In this document: positions 1 through 5,943 of the stretch, piece after piece | Position numbering within the stretch: position 1 is the stretch's first letter | Layout: every line of letters starts with the position of its first letter | From: Armatimonadota bacterium | Lineage (GTDB): Bacteria > Cloacimonadota > Cloacimonadia > Cloacimonadales > TCS61 | Direction of reading: 5' to 3' | DNA length: 12,222 nt | NCBI GenBank assembly: GCA_030612605.1 | Contig: JAUWNO010000026.1 | Span: 1-12,222 of the forward strand | Program-made: the position numbers and the translations under genes | The notes under the pieces: generated by a model | The model's input: the letters and a program-made list of their open reading frames with translations, nothing else | What the model was told of the DNA's origin: nothing | The model's database searches: none

Positions 1-369
1 GACATTATTTTTGCCTGCGAATGCTTCTGCCCTTCCCAGAATGATACAGTTTACCACAATCAGAGGAATGAATAATCCCAGATTTTTATGTAAAGCCGGA
101 ACATAGGCATGCATCACCATATCGATGATGGTGACAAAAGATGCTATCACAACAATGTAAGCTGGGATCCTGACTTTTATAGGTATAAAATCCTTAATTA
201 AAGAAATAAATATATTTGAAAAAACCAATACAAATGTTGCTGCTAAACCCATTCCAATCGCATTTTCTACGGAAGTGGTTACTGCAAGTGTCGGACACAA
301 ACCCAAAGCCATTACAAAAACAGGATTTTCTTTGATAAAACCTTTGGTAAATTCCTTCATTAATTTCAT
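1..369 (-). CDS. rnfE: Rnf electron transport complex subunit RnfE (3' end cut off by window edge)
   Basis: RnfE is one of the two small, homologous membrane subunits of the Rnf complex, which carries electrons from reduced ferredoxin to NAD+ and couples this to ion transport. The 123 visible residues begin MKLMKEFTKGF and contain the family hallmark NPVFVMALGLCPTLAV near residues 15-30. The Cys in GLCP is, from family knowledge, a ligand of the Fe-S centre shared between RnfA and RnfE. Several hydrophobic helices follow, then a segment ending GRAEAFA, also typical. RnfE proteins are about 200-230 residues, so roughly the last 80-100 are outside the window. The start at 369 is chosen over the in-frame ATG at 360 because AGAGGG lies five bases upstream of it. 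The NPVxVxxLGLCPTLAVT form separates it from RnfA, and the Fe-S bearing RnfC upstream makes it Rnf rather than Na+-NQR NqrD. It lies 204 bp downstream of rnfG, so rnfA and rnfB would be expected next, beyond base 1. Confidence 0.93.
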   Translation of the reverse strand, partial: MKLMKEFTKGFIKENPVFVMALGLCPTLAVTTSVENAIGMGLAATFVLVFSNIFISLIKDFIPIKVRIPAYIVVIASFVTIIDMVMHAYVPALHKNLGLFIPLIVVNCIILGRAEAFAGKNNV

Positions 370-573
370 TTTTCCCTCTTTTTTTGCCACAGACTTACAC
401 TGACTAATACTAACTTTTTTATCCACGAATTACACGAATTAACACAAATTATTATCCAATCTTTTTTGACGCTAATTCTCCACAAAGTCACAAAGTTTTA
501 TTTTTTCCTGTCAATCCTGTTTATCCTGTCAATTTTATCCGTGCAAATTCGTTTTATCCGTGTCATCCGTGTG
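370..573 (-). repeat. Repeat-mosaic spacer between rnfG and rnfE
   Basis: This 204-bp gap contains no gene. Read on the minus strand from the rnfG stop, it is a chain of short repeat modules. First comes a CACGGATGACACGGATAAA-type module (about 544-577), then 9-bp units of the ATTGACAGG/ATAAACAGG type (508-534). A CTTTGTGACTTTGTG module follows (481-496), then GTGTTAATTCGTG units (424-446), then 10-bp GTCAGTGTAA-type units (391-420) ending GTGGCAAAAAA. The last module runs straight into the rnfE ribosome binding site. Bases 501-543 are identical to 1325-1367 in the rnfD-rnfG gap, and 380-419 match 1241-1280 with three mismatches. These look like members of dispersed intergenic repeat families; that they occur elsewhere in the genome is inference. 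Confidence 0.8.
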
Positions 574-1116
574 CTATTTTTCTGCTTCTACTTTTTCTTT
601 CAACTCTTCCAAGCCGTCTTTGATGGAATAAGCTATTGCTCGCGTTGTCATTGTTGCTCCGGTGATGCTTTTCAATTTTCCACCATCTTTATCTACCAAT
701 AAACCTTGTTCACTTAGATTATCAAAACTTTGTAGAAATTCCGGTTTTTCGCAATTGGCACCTAACCCGGGTGTTTCTTTTTGTTCTATGATGGATATCC
801 TATTTATTTTAAAATCAGGCAAAACACCAACCATGGTTTTCACATCGCTGCTATATCCATATTGAGAAGCCACAAAAGTATAACCAACAACATCTCCCGC
901 ATCATTTTTTCCTTGATATACATTTTCATCATTATAAACAAAAATACTATCAAAAGAGACAGCTTCGGGTAAAACATGCAAGCGAGCTTCTTGCTTGGCA
1001 ATTCTGTTGTTTTCATCTATGATCGGTTTGGTAATGCTGTTGATATAAGCCAGAATACCACTGGCAACAACAGTAATAATTAAAAGAACAAATCCTAATC
1101 TAAAATAGTATTTCAT
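574..1116 (-). CDS. rnfG: Rnf electron transport complex subunit RnfG, covalent FMN protein
   Basis: RnfG is the periplasmic, single-helix-anchored subunit of the Rnf complex and carries FMN bound covalently to a threonine by a phosphoester link. The 180-residue protein has one N-terminal membrane segment (about residues 7-25) and then a soluble FMN-binding domain. The conserved ETPGLGA motif is at 114-120. The flavinylation motif SITGATMTTR is at 150-159, and Thr155 is the expected FMN attachment residue. The length is normal to slightly short for the family. The start at 1116 is supported by AAGAGG six bases upstream. The stop (TAG, 574-576) is the first codon of a repeat module whose other copy overlaps the rnfD end. 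It lies 251 bp from rnfD upstream and 204 bp from rnfE downstream. FMN attachment in this family needs an ApbE flavin transferase, which is not encoded in this window. Confidence 0.95.
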   Translation of the reverse strand: MKYYFRLGFVLLIITVVASGILAYINSITKPIIDENNRIAKQEARLHVLPEAVSFDSIFVYNDENVYQGKNDAGDVVGYTFVASQYGYSSDVKTMVGVLPDFKINRISIIEQKETPGLGANCEKPEFLQSFDNLSEQGLLVDKDGGKLKSITGATMTTRAIAYSIKDGLEELKEKVEAEK

Positions 1117-1367
1117 TTTTTCCTCTTTTTACCACTAAGACACCCCGATACAGTCATTCTTCCTTACGGGGCAGGCAAAGGCACAAAGTTATATTTCTTA
1201 TCTGTGCTAATCCGTAACATCTGTGTCATCCGTGTGCTATTTTTTTGCCACTGACTTACACTGACTAACACTGACTTTTTCCTTCATCATTCCTTGTTGG
1301 ATATTGGATATTCATTTTTCATTATTTTTTCCTGTCAATCCTGTTTATCCTGTCAATTTTATCCGTG
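1117..1367 (-). repeat. Repeat-mosaic spacer between rnfD and rnfG
   Basis: This 251-bp gap holds no gene. On the minus strand after the rnfD stop it carries the CACGGATGACACGGATAAA module and three 9-bp units (1331-1357: CCTGTCAAT, CCTGTTTAT, CCTGTCAAT on the plus strand). An AT-rich module with the tandem GGATATTGGATATTC follows (about 1302-1315, plus strand), then three 10-bp units TGACTTACAC, TGACTAACAC, TGACTTTTTC (1252-1281, plus strand). A second, partial copy of the first module lies at 1224-1246. Last is a CTTTGTGCCTTTG...TGTCTTAGTGGTAA module interrupted by 33 bp with GGGG/CCCC ends (1143-1175). It ends directly at the rnfG ribosome binding site. The module content is largely shared with the rnfG-rnfE gap. 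Confidence 0.8.
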
Positions 1368-2471
1368 TCATCCGTGTGCTATTTTTTTCACCTCACCAAA
1401 AGGTTTGGGAACGGTGTATTTATCAATAAGTGGAACAGCAATATTCATAAGAAGAATAGAATATGATACCCCCTCCGGATAACCGCCAACCATTCGAATC
1501 ACAACTGTTAAAATTCCGCAACCGATTCCAAAGTATATCCTGCCTTTTTTCGTGACTGGCGATGTAACCATATCCGTTGCCATAAAGAATGCACCAAGTA
1601 TTAAACCACCAGCAAAGACATGAAATACAGGTAGCAAAATCGAAGCTGAGAATAATCCGTTAATCCCTCCAAAAATATATGTAAGAACAAAAACTGTGCC
1701 AATATAACTAATTGGAATTCTCCATTCGATAATATGACGATAAGCCAAAAATGCAGCTCCAATCAAAAGTGCAGCAGCAGAAACTTCGCCAATAACTCCG
1801 CCAACATTTCCCCAGAAAAGATTCTGGATTGTTCCGAAATCTGCTAATTTATCAAATATTGTATTTGCAATTGCCTGACTTTCCGCAAGGTTATCTGCAA
1901 ATCCGCTCGTGAAAACTTTATCTCTTAATTGCTGGGCAACATTAAGCGGTGTAGCTGAAGTAATCAGATTTTGTGCTTTTATTGCTGTGGAAGGAATAAT
2001 ACCGGAATGTAAACCACTAATTGAACCAAGTCGAGTCGAAGTCCATCCTGAAGTCATGATTGTGGGCCAGGAAGCCACCAGGAATGCCCTGGCTAATAGT
2101 GCCGGATTGAAGATATTAAAGCCCAGACCTCCAAAAATCTGTTTGCCAATAGCTATAGCGAAAACTGAACCTACCACAGGAATCCACCACGGTGCTGAAA
2201 CATTTATGTTAAAAGCCACCAGCAAGCCTGTTACAATAGCACTTCCATCTGTAACAGTTATTGGAATTTTCCTGATTTTTTGTATTACTGCTTCTGTTAT
2301 TACAGCAGCTATAATCCCATATAAAGTAAGCCAAAGAGACTTTGTACCAAAGAAATAAATACTGGCAAGCAAGGCTGGAGTTAAAGCCAAAACCACTTGC
2401 CACATTACAGACGGAACAGAAATTCTTTGTTTGATGTGTGGTGCTGCTGATACAGCATAAACATCAGTCAT
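1368..2471 (-). CDS. rnfD: Rnf electron transport complex subunit RnfD, membrane flavoprotein
   Basis: RnfD is the large polytopic membrane subunit of the Rnf complex, homologous to NqrB, and carries covalent FMN. The 367-residue protein starts with a short cytoplasmic segment (SAAPHIKQRIS), followed by about ten membrane helices. The family motif TDGSAIVTGLLVAFN is at 74-88 and FGGLGFNIFNPALLARAFL at 113-131. The flavinylation site TSATPL is at 171-176, with Thr174 as the expected FMN-bearing residue. The conserved C-terminal block GRIYFGIGCG...GGYPEGVSYSILLMN covers 310-343. Length and motif order are normal. The start at 2471 is supported by GGGAGG four bases upstream. The last residues (KIAHG and the TGA stop) are read out of a repeat module that also follows rnfG, so the extreme C-terminus seems to have been replaced or extended by repeat sequence. 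Second gene of the rnf operon. Confidence 0.96.
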   Translation of the reverse strand: MTDVYAVSAAPHIKQRISVPSVMWQVVLALTPALLASIYFFGTKSLWLTLYGIIAAVITEAVIQKIRKIPITVTDGSAIVTGLLVAFNINVSAPWWIPVVGSVFAIAIGKQIFGGLGFNIFNPALLARAFLVASWPTIMTSGWTSTRLGSISGLHSGIIPSTAIKAQNLITSATPLNVAQQLRDKVFTSGFADNLAESQAIANTIFDKLADFGTIQNLFWGNVGGVIGEVSAAALLIGAAFLAYRHIIEWRIPISYIGTVFVLTYIFGGINGLFSASILLPVFHVFAGGLILGAFFMATDMVTSPVTKKGRIYFGIGCGILTVVIRMVGGYPEGVSYSILLMNIAVPLIDKYTVPKPFGEVKKIAHG

Positions 2472-2518
2472 CTATCCTCCCAATCAATTAAGAAATTATA
2501 AATTTAAAACGATTTATC

Positions 2519-2634
2519 AACTTCCGAAGCGGAAGTTTCGGAAGCAGGTATTCCTCGCAACTCGCAACCCGAATCCTCTTTAACTTTCCGAAATTTATCT
2601 GTAAGAATCACTCCATAAGAAGTTTCGGAAAGGT
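2519..2634. repeat. CTTCCG/CGGAAG inverted-repeat element between rnfC and rnfD
   Basis: The 180-bp gap between rnfC and rnfD (2472-2651) contains no gene but two fold-back structures. One is AACTTCCG at 2519-2526 paired with CGGAAGTT at 2530-2537 (8 bp, 3-base loop). The other is CTTTCCGAAA at 2584-2593 paired with TTTCGGAAAG at 2623-2632 (10 bp, perfect). AGTTTCGGAA occurs twice as a direct repeat (2534-2543 and 2622-2631), each time followed 20-30 bases on by CGCAACCC or CGCAACTCGCAACCC. The element is therefore a palindromic, partly duplicated repeat, unlike the modules in the other rnf gaps. No T-run follows the stems on the minus strand, so a Rho-independent terminator is unlikely. A role in RNA stability or attenuation is possible but not shown. 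Confidence 0.65.
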
Positions 2635-2651
2635 CTCCGAGCCCCGCAACC

Positions 2652-3971
2652 CTATTTTCTATTCTTTTCATCTACTTTTATCTTACCAATATCTATCCAT
2701 TGAATCAACTTAATATGGGATGGACAAACATAAGCACAACTTCCACATTTCATGCAATCCATAACTCCATATTTTTCAGCAGCATCCCAGTCATCATAAC
2801 GAACACTGTTGGCAATCAAACTGGGCACAAGATTCAATGGGCAGATATCCACGCATCTTCCACAGCGTAAACAGGTGCTCTCTTCATCTATTTGAGCATC
2901 TTTCTTATTCAAAAGTATAAGCCCTGAACTTCCCTTGGTCAAAGGTGTTTCAAGAGTTGAAATGGCAAATCCCATCAGAGGACCACCGGAAATAATTTTC
3001 CCGATCTCTTCTTTAGTCCCTTCACAAAAATCTAATAAATCTGTAAATAATGTTCCAATTCGAGCTTTGATGTTTTTTGGTTTATTAACGATTTTTCCAC
3101 TTACAGTTATCACTCTATCGATCAAAGGTTTTTTAAATCTTACTGCTTCATAAATCGCAATAGCAGTTCCCACATTCTGAACAATTACTTTCACTGCCAT
3201 GGGAAGCCCGCCTTTATTGGGAACTTTACGCTTTGTAGCAGCATAAATAAGTTGTTTTTCAGCACCTTGAGGATATTTCAATTTCAAGCTGATGACTTTG
3301 ATATTCGGCTCATTCTTAACTAAAGCTTTCATTTTTTTGATAGCTTCAGGTTTGTTCGCTTCAATGCCAATAATACCTTTTTCAGCATTCACGATTTTCA
3401 AAAGTATTTTCAAACCAGCCAGAATATCATCAGGTTGTTCCATCATAATTCTATAATCTGCAGTAAGATATGGCTCACATTCGACACCGTTCAAAATGAT
3501 CGTATCTATTGGTTTATCTTTGGGAGGAGAAATTTTTACATGAGTGGGAAAACCTGCACCGCCCATTCCGCAAATACCGGCTTCAGAAATCCTGCTTTTC
3601 ATTTCTTCCACAGGTAAATCCAGGTATTTCTCATCATCGATAAGTTCAACCCATTTATCTTCTCCATTTCCAGTAATCTCGATACCCATTACCATTGCAC
3701 CGGTGGGATGAGGAAACCGGGCAATTTTTGTGATCTTTCCGCAGATAGAAGCATGCATGGGAATAGAAACAAAACCACCAGGTTCAGCTATTTTCTGTCC
3801 GGTGAGAACTTCATCACCTTTTTTTACAATTGGTTTTGATGGAGCACCAATATGTTGAGAAACAGGAATTACAACTTTCTTTGAAAAAGGCAGATTTTCG
3901 ATTGGCATATCTTTGGAGAATTCTTTAAAATCATGAGGATGAATTCCCCCGGGAAATGTCTTAAAACCCAT
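2652..3971 (-). CDS. rnfC: Rnf electron transport complex subunit RnfC, NADH-binding Fe-S subunit
   Basis: RnfC is the peripheral cytoplasmic subunit of the Rnf complex, where NAD(H) binds next to FMN. It also carries two [4Fe-4S] clusters. The 439-residue protein has the N-terminal RnfC barrel-sandwich domain (KTFPGGIHPHDFK at 4-16). The flavin/nucleotide-binding Rossmann-like region follows, with GMGGAGFPTHVK at 135-146 and NGVECEPYLTAD at 161-172, then an SLBB-type segment near 285-330. At the C-terminus are two ferredoxin motifs: Cys367, 370, 373, 377 and Cys406, 409, 412, 416. All eight cluster ligands are present and the length is normal for a short-form RnfC without the long C-terminal repeat tail. 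The start at 3971 is supported by GGGGAG five bases upstream. It is the first gene of the visible operon, so the promoter should lie in 3980-4120; I could not assign convincing -35/-10 boxes in that AT-rich stretch. Confidence 0.97.
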   Translation of the reverse strand: MGFKTFPGGIHPHDFKEFSKDMPIENLPFSKKVVIPVSQHIGAPSKPIVKKGDEVLTGQKIAEPGGFVSIPMHASICGKITKIARFPHPTGAMVMGIEITGNGEDKWVELIDDEKYLDLPVEEMKSRISEAGICGMGGAGFPTHVKISPPKDKPIDTIILNGVECEPYLTADYRIMMEQPDDILAGLKILLKIVNAEKGIIGIEANKPEAIKKMKALVKNEPNIKVISLKLKYPQGAEKQLIYAATKRKVPNKGGLPMAVKVIVQNVGTAIAIYEAVRFKKPLIDRVITVSGKIVNKPKNIKARIGTLFTDLLDFCEGTKEEIGKIISGGPLMGFAISTLETPLTKGSSGLILLNKKDAQIDEESTCLRCGRCVDICPLNLVPSLIANSVRYDDWDAAEKYGVMDCMKCGSCAYVCPSHIKLIQWIDIGKIKVDEKNRK

Positions 3972-4132
3972 ATTTTCTCCCCTGATTAAACTTTTCTTTC
4001 AAATCTTATATTTAAACTGGAAACAAAGATTAAAATTCTTTTTTTTCAAGCAAGTATTTTTTAATCGGATATATTTAAGAAAATAATTGGAAGATATTAC
4101 TGAATCCACTCTAAAAAGTTAGAATATTCTTG

Positions 4133-4154
4133 TTCCCACGCTCCTGCGTGGGAA
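4133..4154. repeat. REP-like palindrome (TTCCCACGC/GCGTGGGAA)
   Basis: TTCCCACGC at 4133-4141 and GCGTGGGAA at 4146-4154 form a perfect 9-bp stem with a TCCT loop. It is much more GC-rich than its surroundings. This class of 'TTCCCACGCTCCTGCGTGGGAA' palindrome is scattered through many bacterial genomes and resembles REP sequences mobilised by RAYT transposases. No such transposase is in the window. It lies in the divergent region between rnfC and the MFS gene, about 160 bp upstream of the rnfC start on the minus strand. Confidence 0.75.
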
Positions 4155-4192
4155 AATATATCACGAACGCTCCGCGTAAAAAACTATTCAAT

Positions 4193-4287
4193 CTCCTGAC
4201 GCAGGAGCGTATTACAATTACATTCCAACGCTGACCTGTATAAATAATAAGATTTAACAGGCTAAAGAGCATTGGAACGAGGTGATA
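4193..4287. repeat. Degenerate REP-like inverted repeats in the rnfC/MFS divergent region
   Basis: CTCCTG and CAGGAG pair around ACG near 4194-4208. A longer imperfect inverted repeat then follows: ATTCCAACGCT (about 4222-4232) faces AGAGCATTGGAAC (about 4266-4278), with an inner CCTGT/ACAGG pair. This arm sequence is related to the perfect palindrome at 4133-4154, so the whole 4130-4290 stretch looks like a decayed cluster of REP-like units. The rest of 3972-4350 is AT-rich and shows no gene; an open minus-strand frame across 4111-4329 is just the repeats read through. Confidence 0.55.
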
Positions 4288-4303
4288 AATTATTATTTTG
4301 ATG

Positions 4304-4328
4304 TGATAAAAGTGGACAAATTTTATCA
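4304..4328. promoter_or_regulatory. Possible operator or leader hairpin upstream of the MFS gene
   Basis: TGATAAAA at 4304-4311 and TTTTATCA at 4321-4328 are a perfect 8-bp inverted repeat separated by nine bases. The half-site centres are 17 bp apart, and the element ends 46 bp before the MFS start codon. It could be a repressor operator for a dimeric regulator, or a weak hairpin in the leader. No regulator gene is adjacent, so a role is inferred only from symmetry and position. Confidence 0.3.
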
Positions 4329-4374
4329 TTCCTAAGAATTTGCCAAAAAATTGAAATTCATATTTGGGAAGGAA

Positions 4375-5607
4375 ATGAAATTAAATCAGGTTGAGAAAAA
4401 GACTTTCTTGCTTCTAATGCTGTCTGCATTTTTTAATGGATTTGTTTTCGGTTCTTTTCTGATTCAGGAAATCATAGCCAAAAAAGCTTTGCTTGCGGTT
4501 GACTGGCAGATCACTATTTTGGTTATGTTGTGGCCCATCTCTAATCTTTTCTCGATCTGGTGGGGAAAAATTCTTGAACATTCCAAAGACCTTTCCAAAT
4601 ACTTTGTTCTTGCTGCTGTTGTTGGAAGACTCTCACTTGTTCTTATGCTCTGGGTTCACAACTATTATCAATATCTCGCTCTCCTCATTTTACTGTTTTC
4701 TTTTAATGCGTTTATCAGCCCTGCCCAAAATTCAATTTTTCAAACCAATATTCGTCCCAGAAATCGGGGATTGCTTTTTGGATATTTTTCCAGTTTGATC
4801 ACTTTGGTCTCCATTGTTTTCAGTTTTGTTGCAGGAAAAATGTTGGATATAAACGAAGAATGGTTCAGGTATGTTTTCTTAATGATTGGAATTTTCGGGT
4901 GCTTCAGTTCATTGATAATGGCCCTGATAAAAACAAAAAAAGAGAGCTTTGAGGAAAAAGCTTTTCTAACTTTAAAGCAAGTTTTCATCAAACCAATAGA
5001 AAGAACTTTAGAAGTATTACGAACAAACAAAGACTTTGCCATCTTCCAGAGAAACTTTTTTTTGTATGGCATCGGCTTCATGATCATTCTGCCAGCAATT
5101 CCTGTTTACCTGGTAGATTTTCTCAAAATGGATTACACTCAAACATTTATGGCAAAAGGAGTTATTGCTCAAATTGGAATTCTGTTTTTAGCACCGGTTG
5201 CCGGTAAAATCTTTGATAGAAAACACCCGGCATTTTTTTCTTCTTTATCTTTTGGCAGCTTGAGTCTTTACCCTTTAATTCTTCTGATTTCCAGTTTTTT
5301 TCTTAAATCGAACTTTGTTAATCTCATTGTTTATTCAGCCTTTCTATTCTTTGGAATTGCCATGTCTTCAGTTCACATCACTTGGAATATGAGTTCAATC
5401 ATTTTTGCAGGAAAAGAAGATGCCTCCATGTATCAGAGTGTGCATGTTTCCTTAACAGGTTTAAGAGGAATTTTCGCTCCATTTTTAGGATTTTTGATCT
5501 TAAGATTATTTGGAGTAAGAGCAGTTTTTTGCGTTAGCATGTTTATGTTTTTATTATCTTCTTTTTTGAGTTATAAGCATTATCTGAAAATGAAAAATGA
5601 GAAATAA
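4375..5607 (+). CDS. Major facilitator superfamily (MFS) permease
   Basis: This is a 410-residue integral inner-membrane transporter with about twelve predicted helices in a 6+6 arrangement. Helices 1-6 lie roughly within residues 8-185. A charged cytoplasmic loop follows (KTKKESFEEKAF to about residue 225), then helices 7-12 to about residue 400. The loop between helices 4 and 5 carries RPRNRGLLFGY, an MFS-like basic motif. A second short basic loop (GKIFDRKHP) lies between helices 8 and 9. No substrate-specific motif was recognised, so the substrate is unknown. The ATG at 4375 is preferred because GGGAAGG precedes it; an in-frame TTG at 4351 would add eight residues but has no clear ribosome binding site. 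The gene is divergent from rnf and 336 bp upstream of the amidase gene. It is likely its own transcription unit, with a hairpin four bases after the stop. Membership of the superfamily is fairly sure, the function is not. Confidence 0.85.
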   Translation: MKLNQVEKKTFLLLMLSAFFNGFVFGSFLIQEIIAKKALLAVDWQITILVMLWPISNLFSIWWGKILEHSKDLSKYFVLAAVVGRLSLVLMLWVHNYYQYLALLILLFSFNAFISPAQNSIFQTNIRPRNRGLLFGYFSSLITLVSIVFSFVAGKMLDINEEWFRYVFLMIGIFGCFSSLIMALIKTKKESFEEKAFLTLKQVFIKPIERTLEVLRTNKDFAIFQRNFFLYGIGFMIILPAIPVYLVDFLKMDYTQTFMAKGVIAQIGILFLAPVAGKIFDRKHPAFFSSLSFGSLSLYPLILLISSFFLKSNFVNLIVYSAFLFFGIAMSSVHITWNMSSIIFAGKEDASMYQSVHVSLTGLRGIFAPFLGFLILRLFGVRAVFCVSMFMFLLSSFLSYKHYLKMKNEK

Positions 5608-5610
5608 TAA

Positions 5611-5637
5611 CTTACAAAATTTTTGAAATTTGGTAAG
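5611..5637 (+). terminator. Hairpin just after the MFS gene
   Basis: CTTACAAAATTT pairs with AAATTTGGTAAG (one G-T pair) around a short loop, beginning four bases after the MFS stop codon. It is followed only by GTTTAAAAT rather than a proper U-tract and the stem is AT-rich, so it may be a weak terminator or an RNA-stability hairpin. Confidence 0.4.
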
Positions 5638-5747
5638 TTTAAAATATTGTGAGTTCTGCAAAAAAGAGTGTTTTCTACCTCTACTCAATCCTCTTGAGAT
5701 CTTTTGCTTCGCAAGCCGACTCATACCTAAAAGGAGAGGAAAGTTCT

Positions 5748-5769
5748 CCTTCTCCTGGATAGGAGAAGG
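5748..5769. repeat. Palindromic repeat CCTTCTCCT/AGGAGAAGG
   Basis: A perfect 9-bp stem (5748-5756 with 5761-5769) encloses the loop GGAT. It is embedded in a longer block of the CTCCTTCTCCT...AGGAGAAGGCTGGGATGAGG type, a pattern I recognise as a common dispersed intergenic repeat in many bacteria. The 336-bp gap 5608-5943 contains no credible gene. It is occupied by this element, the hairpin at 5611 and the palindromes at 5840 and 5890. Confidence 0.6.
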
Positions 5770-5839
5770 CTGGGATGAGGTCGAAAAGAGAAGAAAATGA
5801 ATATTATCAGAGACCTTAATCTATCTCTTTTTTAGCTTG

Positions 5840-5882
5840 TTCCCAAACTTTTAACCTGTTGGATAACAGGTCTGTTTGGGAA
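5840..5882. repeat. Nested perfect inverted repeat upstream of the amidase gene
   Basis: Outer arms TTCCCAAAC (5840-5848) and GTTTGGGAA (5874-5882) are perfect complements. Inside them, ACCTGTT (5854-5860) and AACAGGT (5865-5871) are also perfect around the loop GGAT. Together they can form a long, bulged hairpin 61 bp before the amidase start. The outer arm resembles the widespread TTCCCAAAC...GTTTGGGAA REP-like family, with a second palindrome sitting in its loop. Confidence 0.7.
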
Positions 5883-5889
5883 TACAAAA

Positions 5890-5915
5890 CGTTACGAAAG
5901 AGGACTTTCGTAACG
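5890..5915. repeat. Perfect 11-bp inverted repeat in the amidase leader
   Basis: CGTTACGAAAG (5890-5900) and CTTTCGTAACG (5905-5915) pair perfectly around AGGA. It ends 28 bases before the amidase start codon and 17 bases before its ribosome binding site. If transcribed, it would give a stable hairpin in the 5' untranslated region. It could equally be another dispersed palindrome. Confidence 0.7.
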
Positions 5916-5943
5916 AGCAAAAATATAGAATCGGGAGAATGAA

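Noticed and set aside
1..369. Possibility that the partial gene is rnfA or Na+-NQR nqrD
   Set aside because: NPVFVMALGLCPTLAV is the RnfE form rather than the RnfA N-terminus, and the Fe-S containing RnfC with eight cluster cysteines shows an Rnf, not an NQR, operon.
391..420. Short regularly spaced repeats suggesting a CRISPR array
   Set aside because: The units are 9-10 bp and directly adjacent, with no unique spacers and no cas genes; they are dispersed tandem modules.
1909..2358. 149-codon plus-strand open frame
   Set aside because: It lies wholly inside rnfD on the opposite strand; RnfD has all family motifs, so this is a shadow frame.
4111..4329. Open frame of 72 codons on the minus strand upstream of rnfC
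   Set aside because: It reads straight through REP-like palindromes, has no ribosome binding site and resembles no known protein.
4351..4374. TTG start for the MFS gene adding eight residues
   Set aside because: There is no ribosome binding site in front of it, whereas GGGAAGG lies just before the ATG at 4375.
4740..5087. 115-codon minus-strand open frame
   Set aside because: Antisense shadow of the MFS gene, with basic/hydrophobic low-complexity composition and no ribosome binding site.
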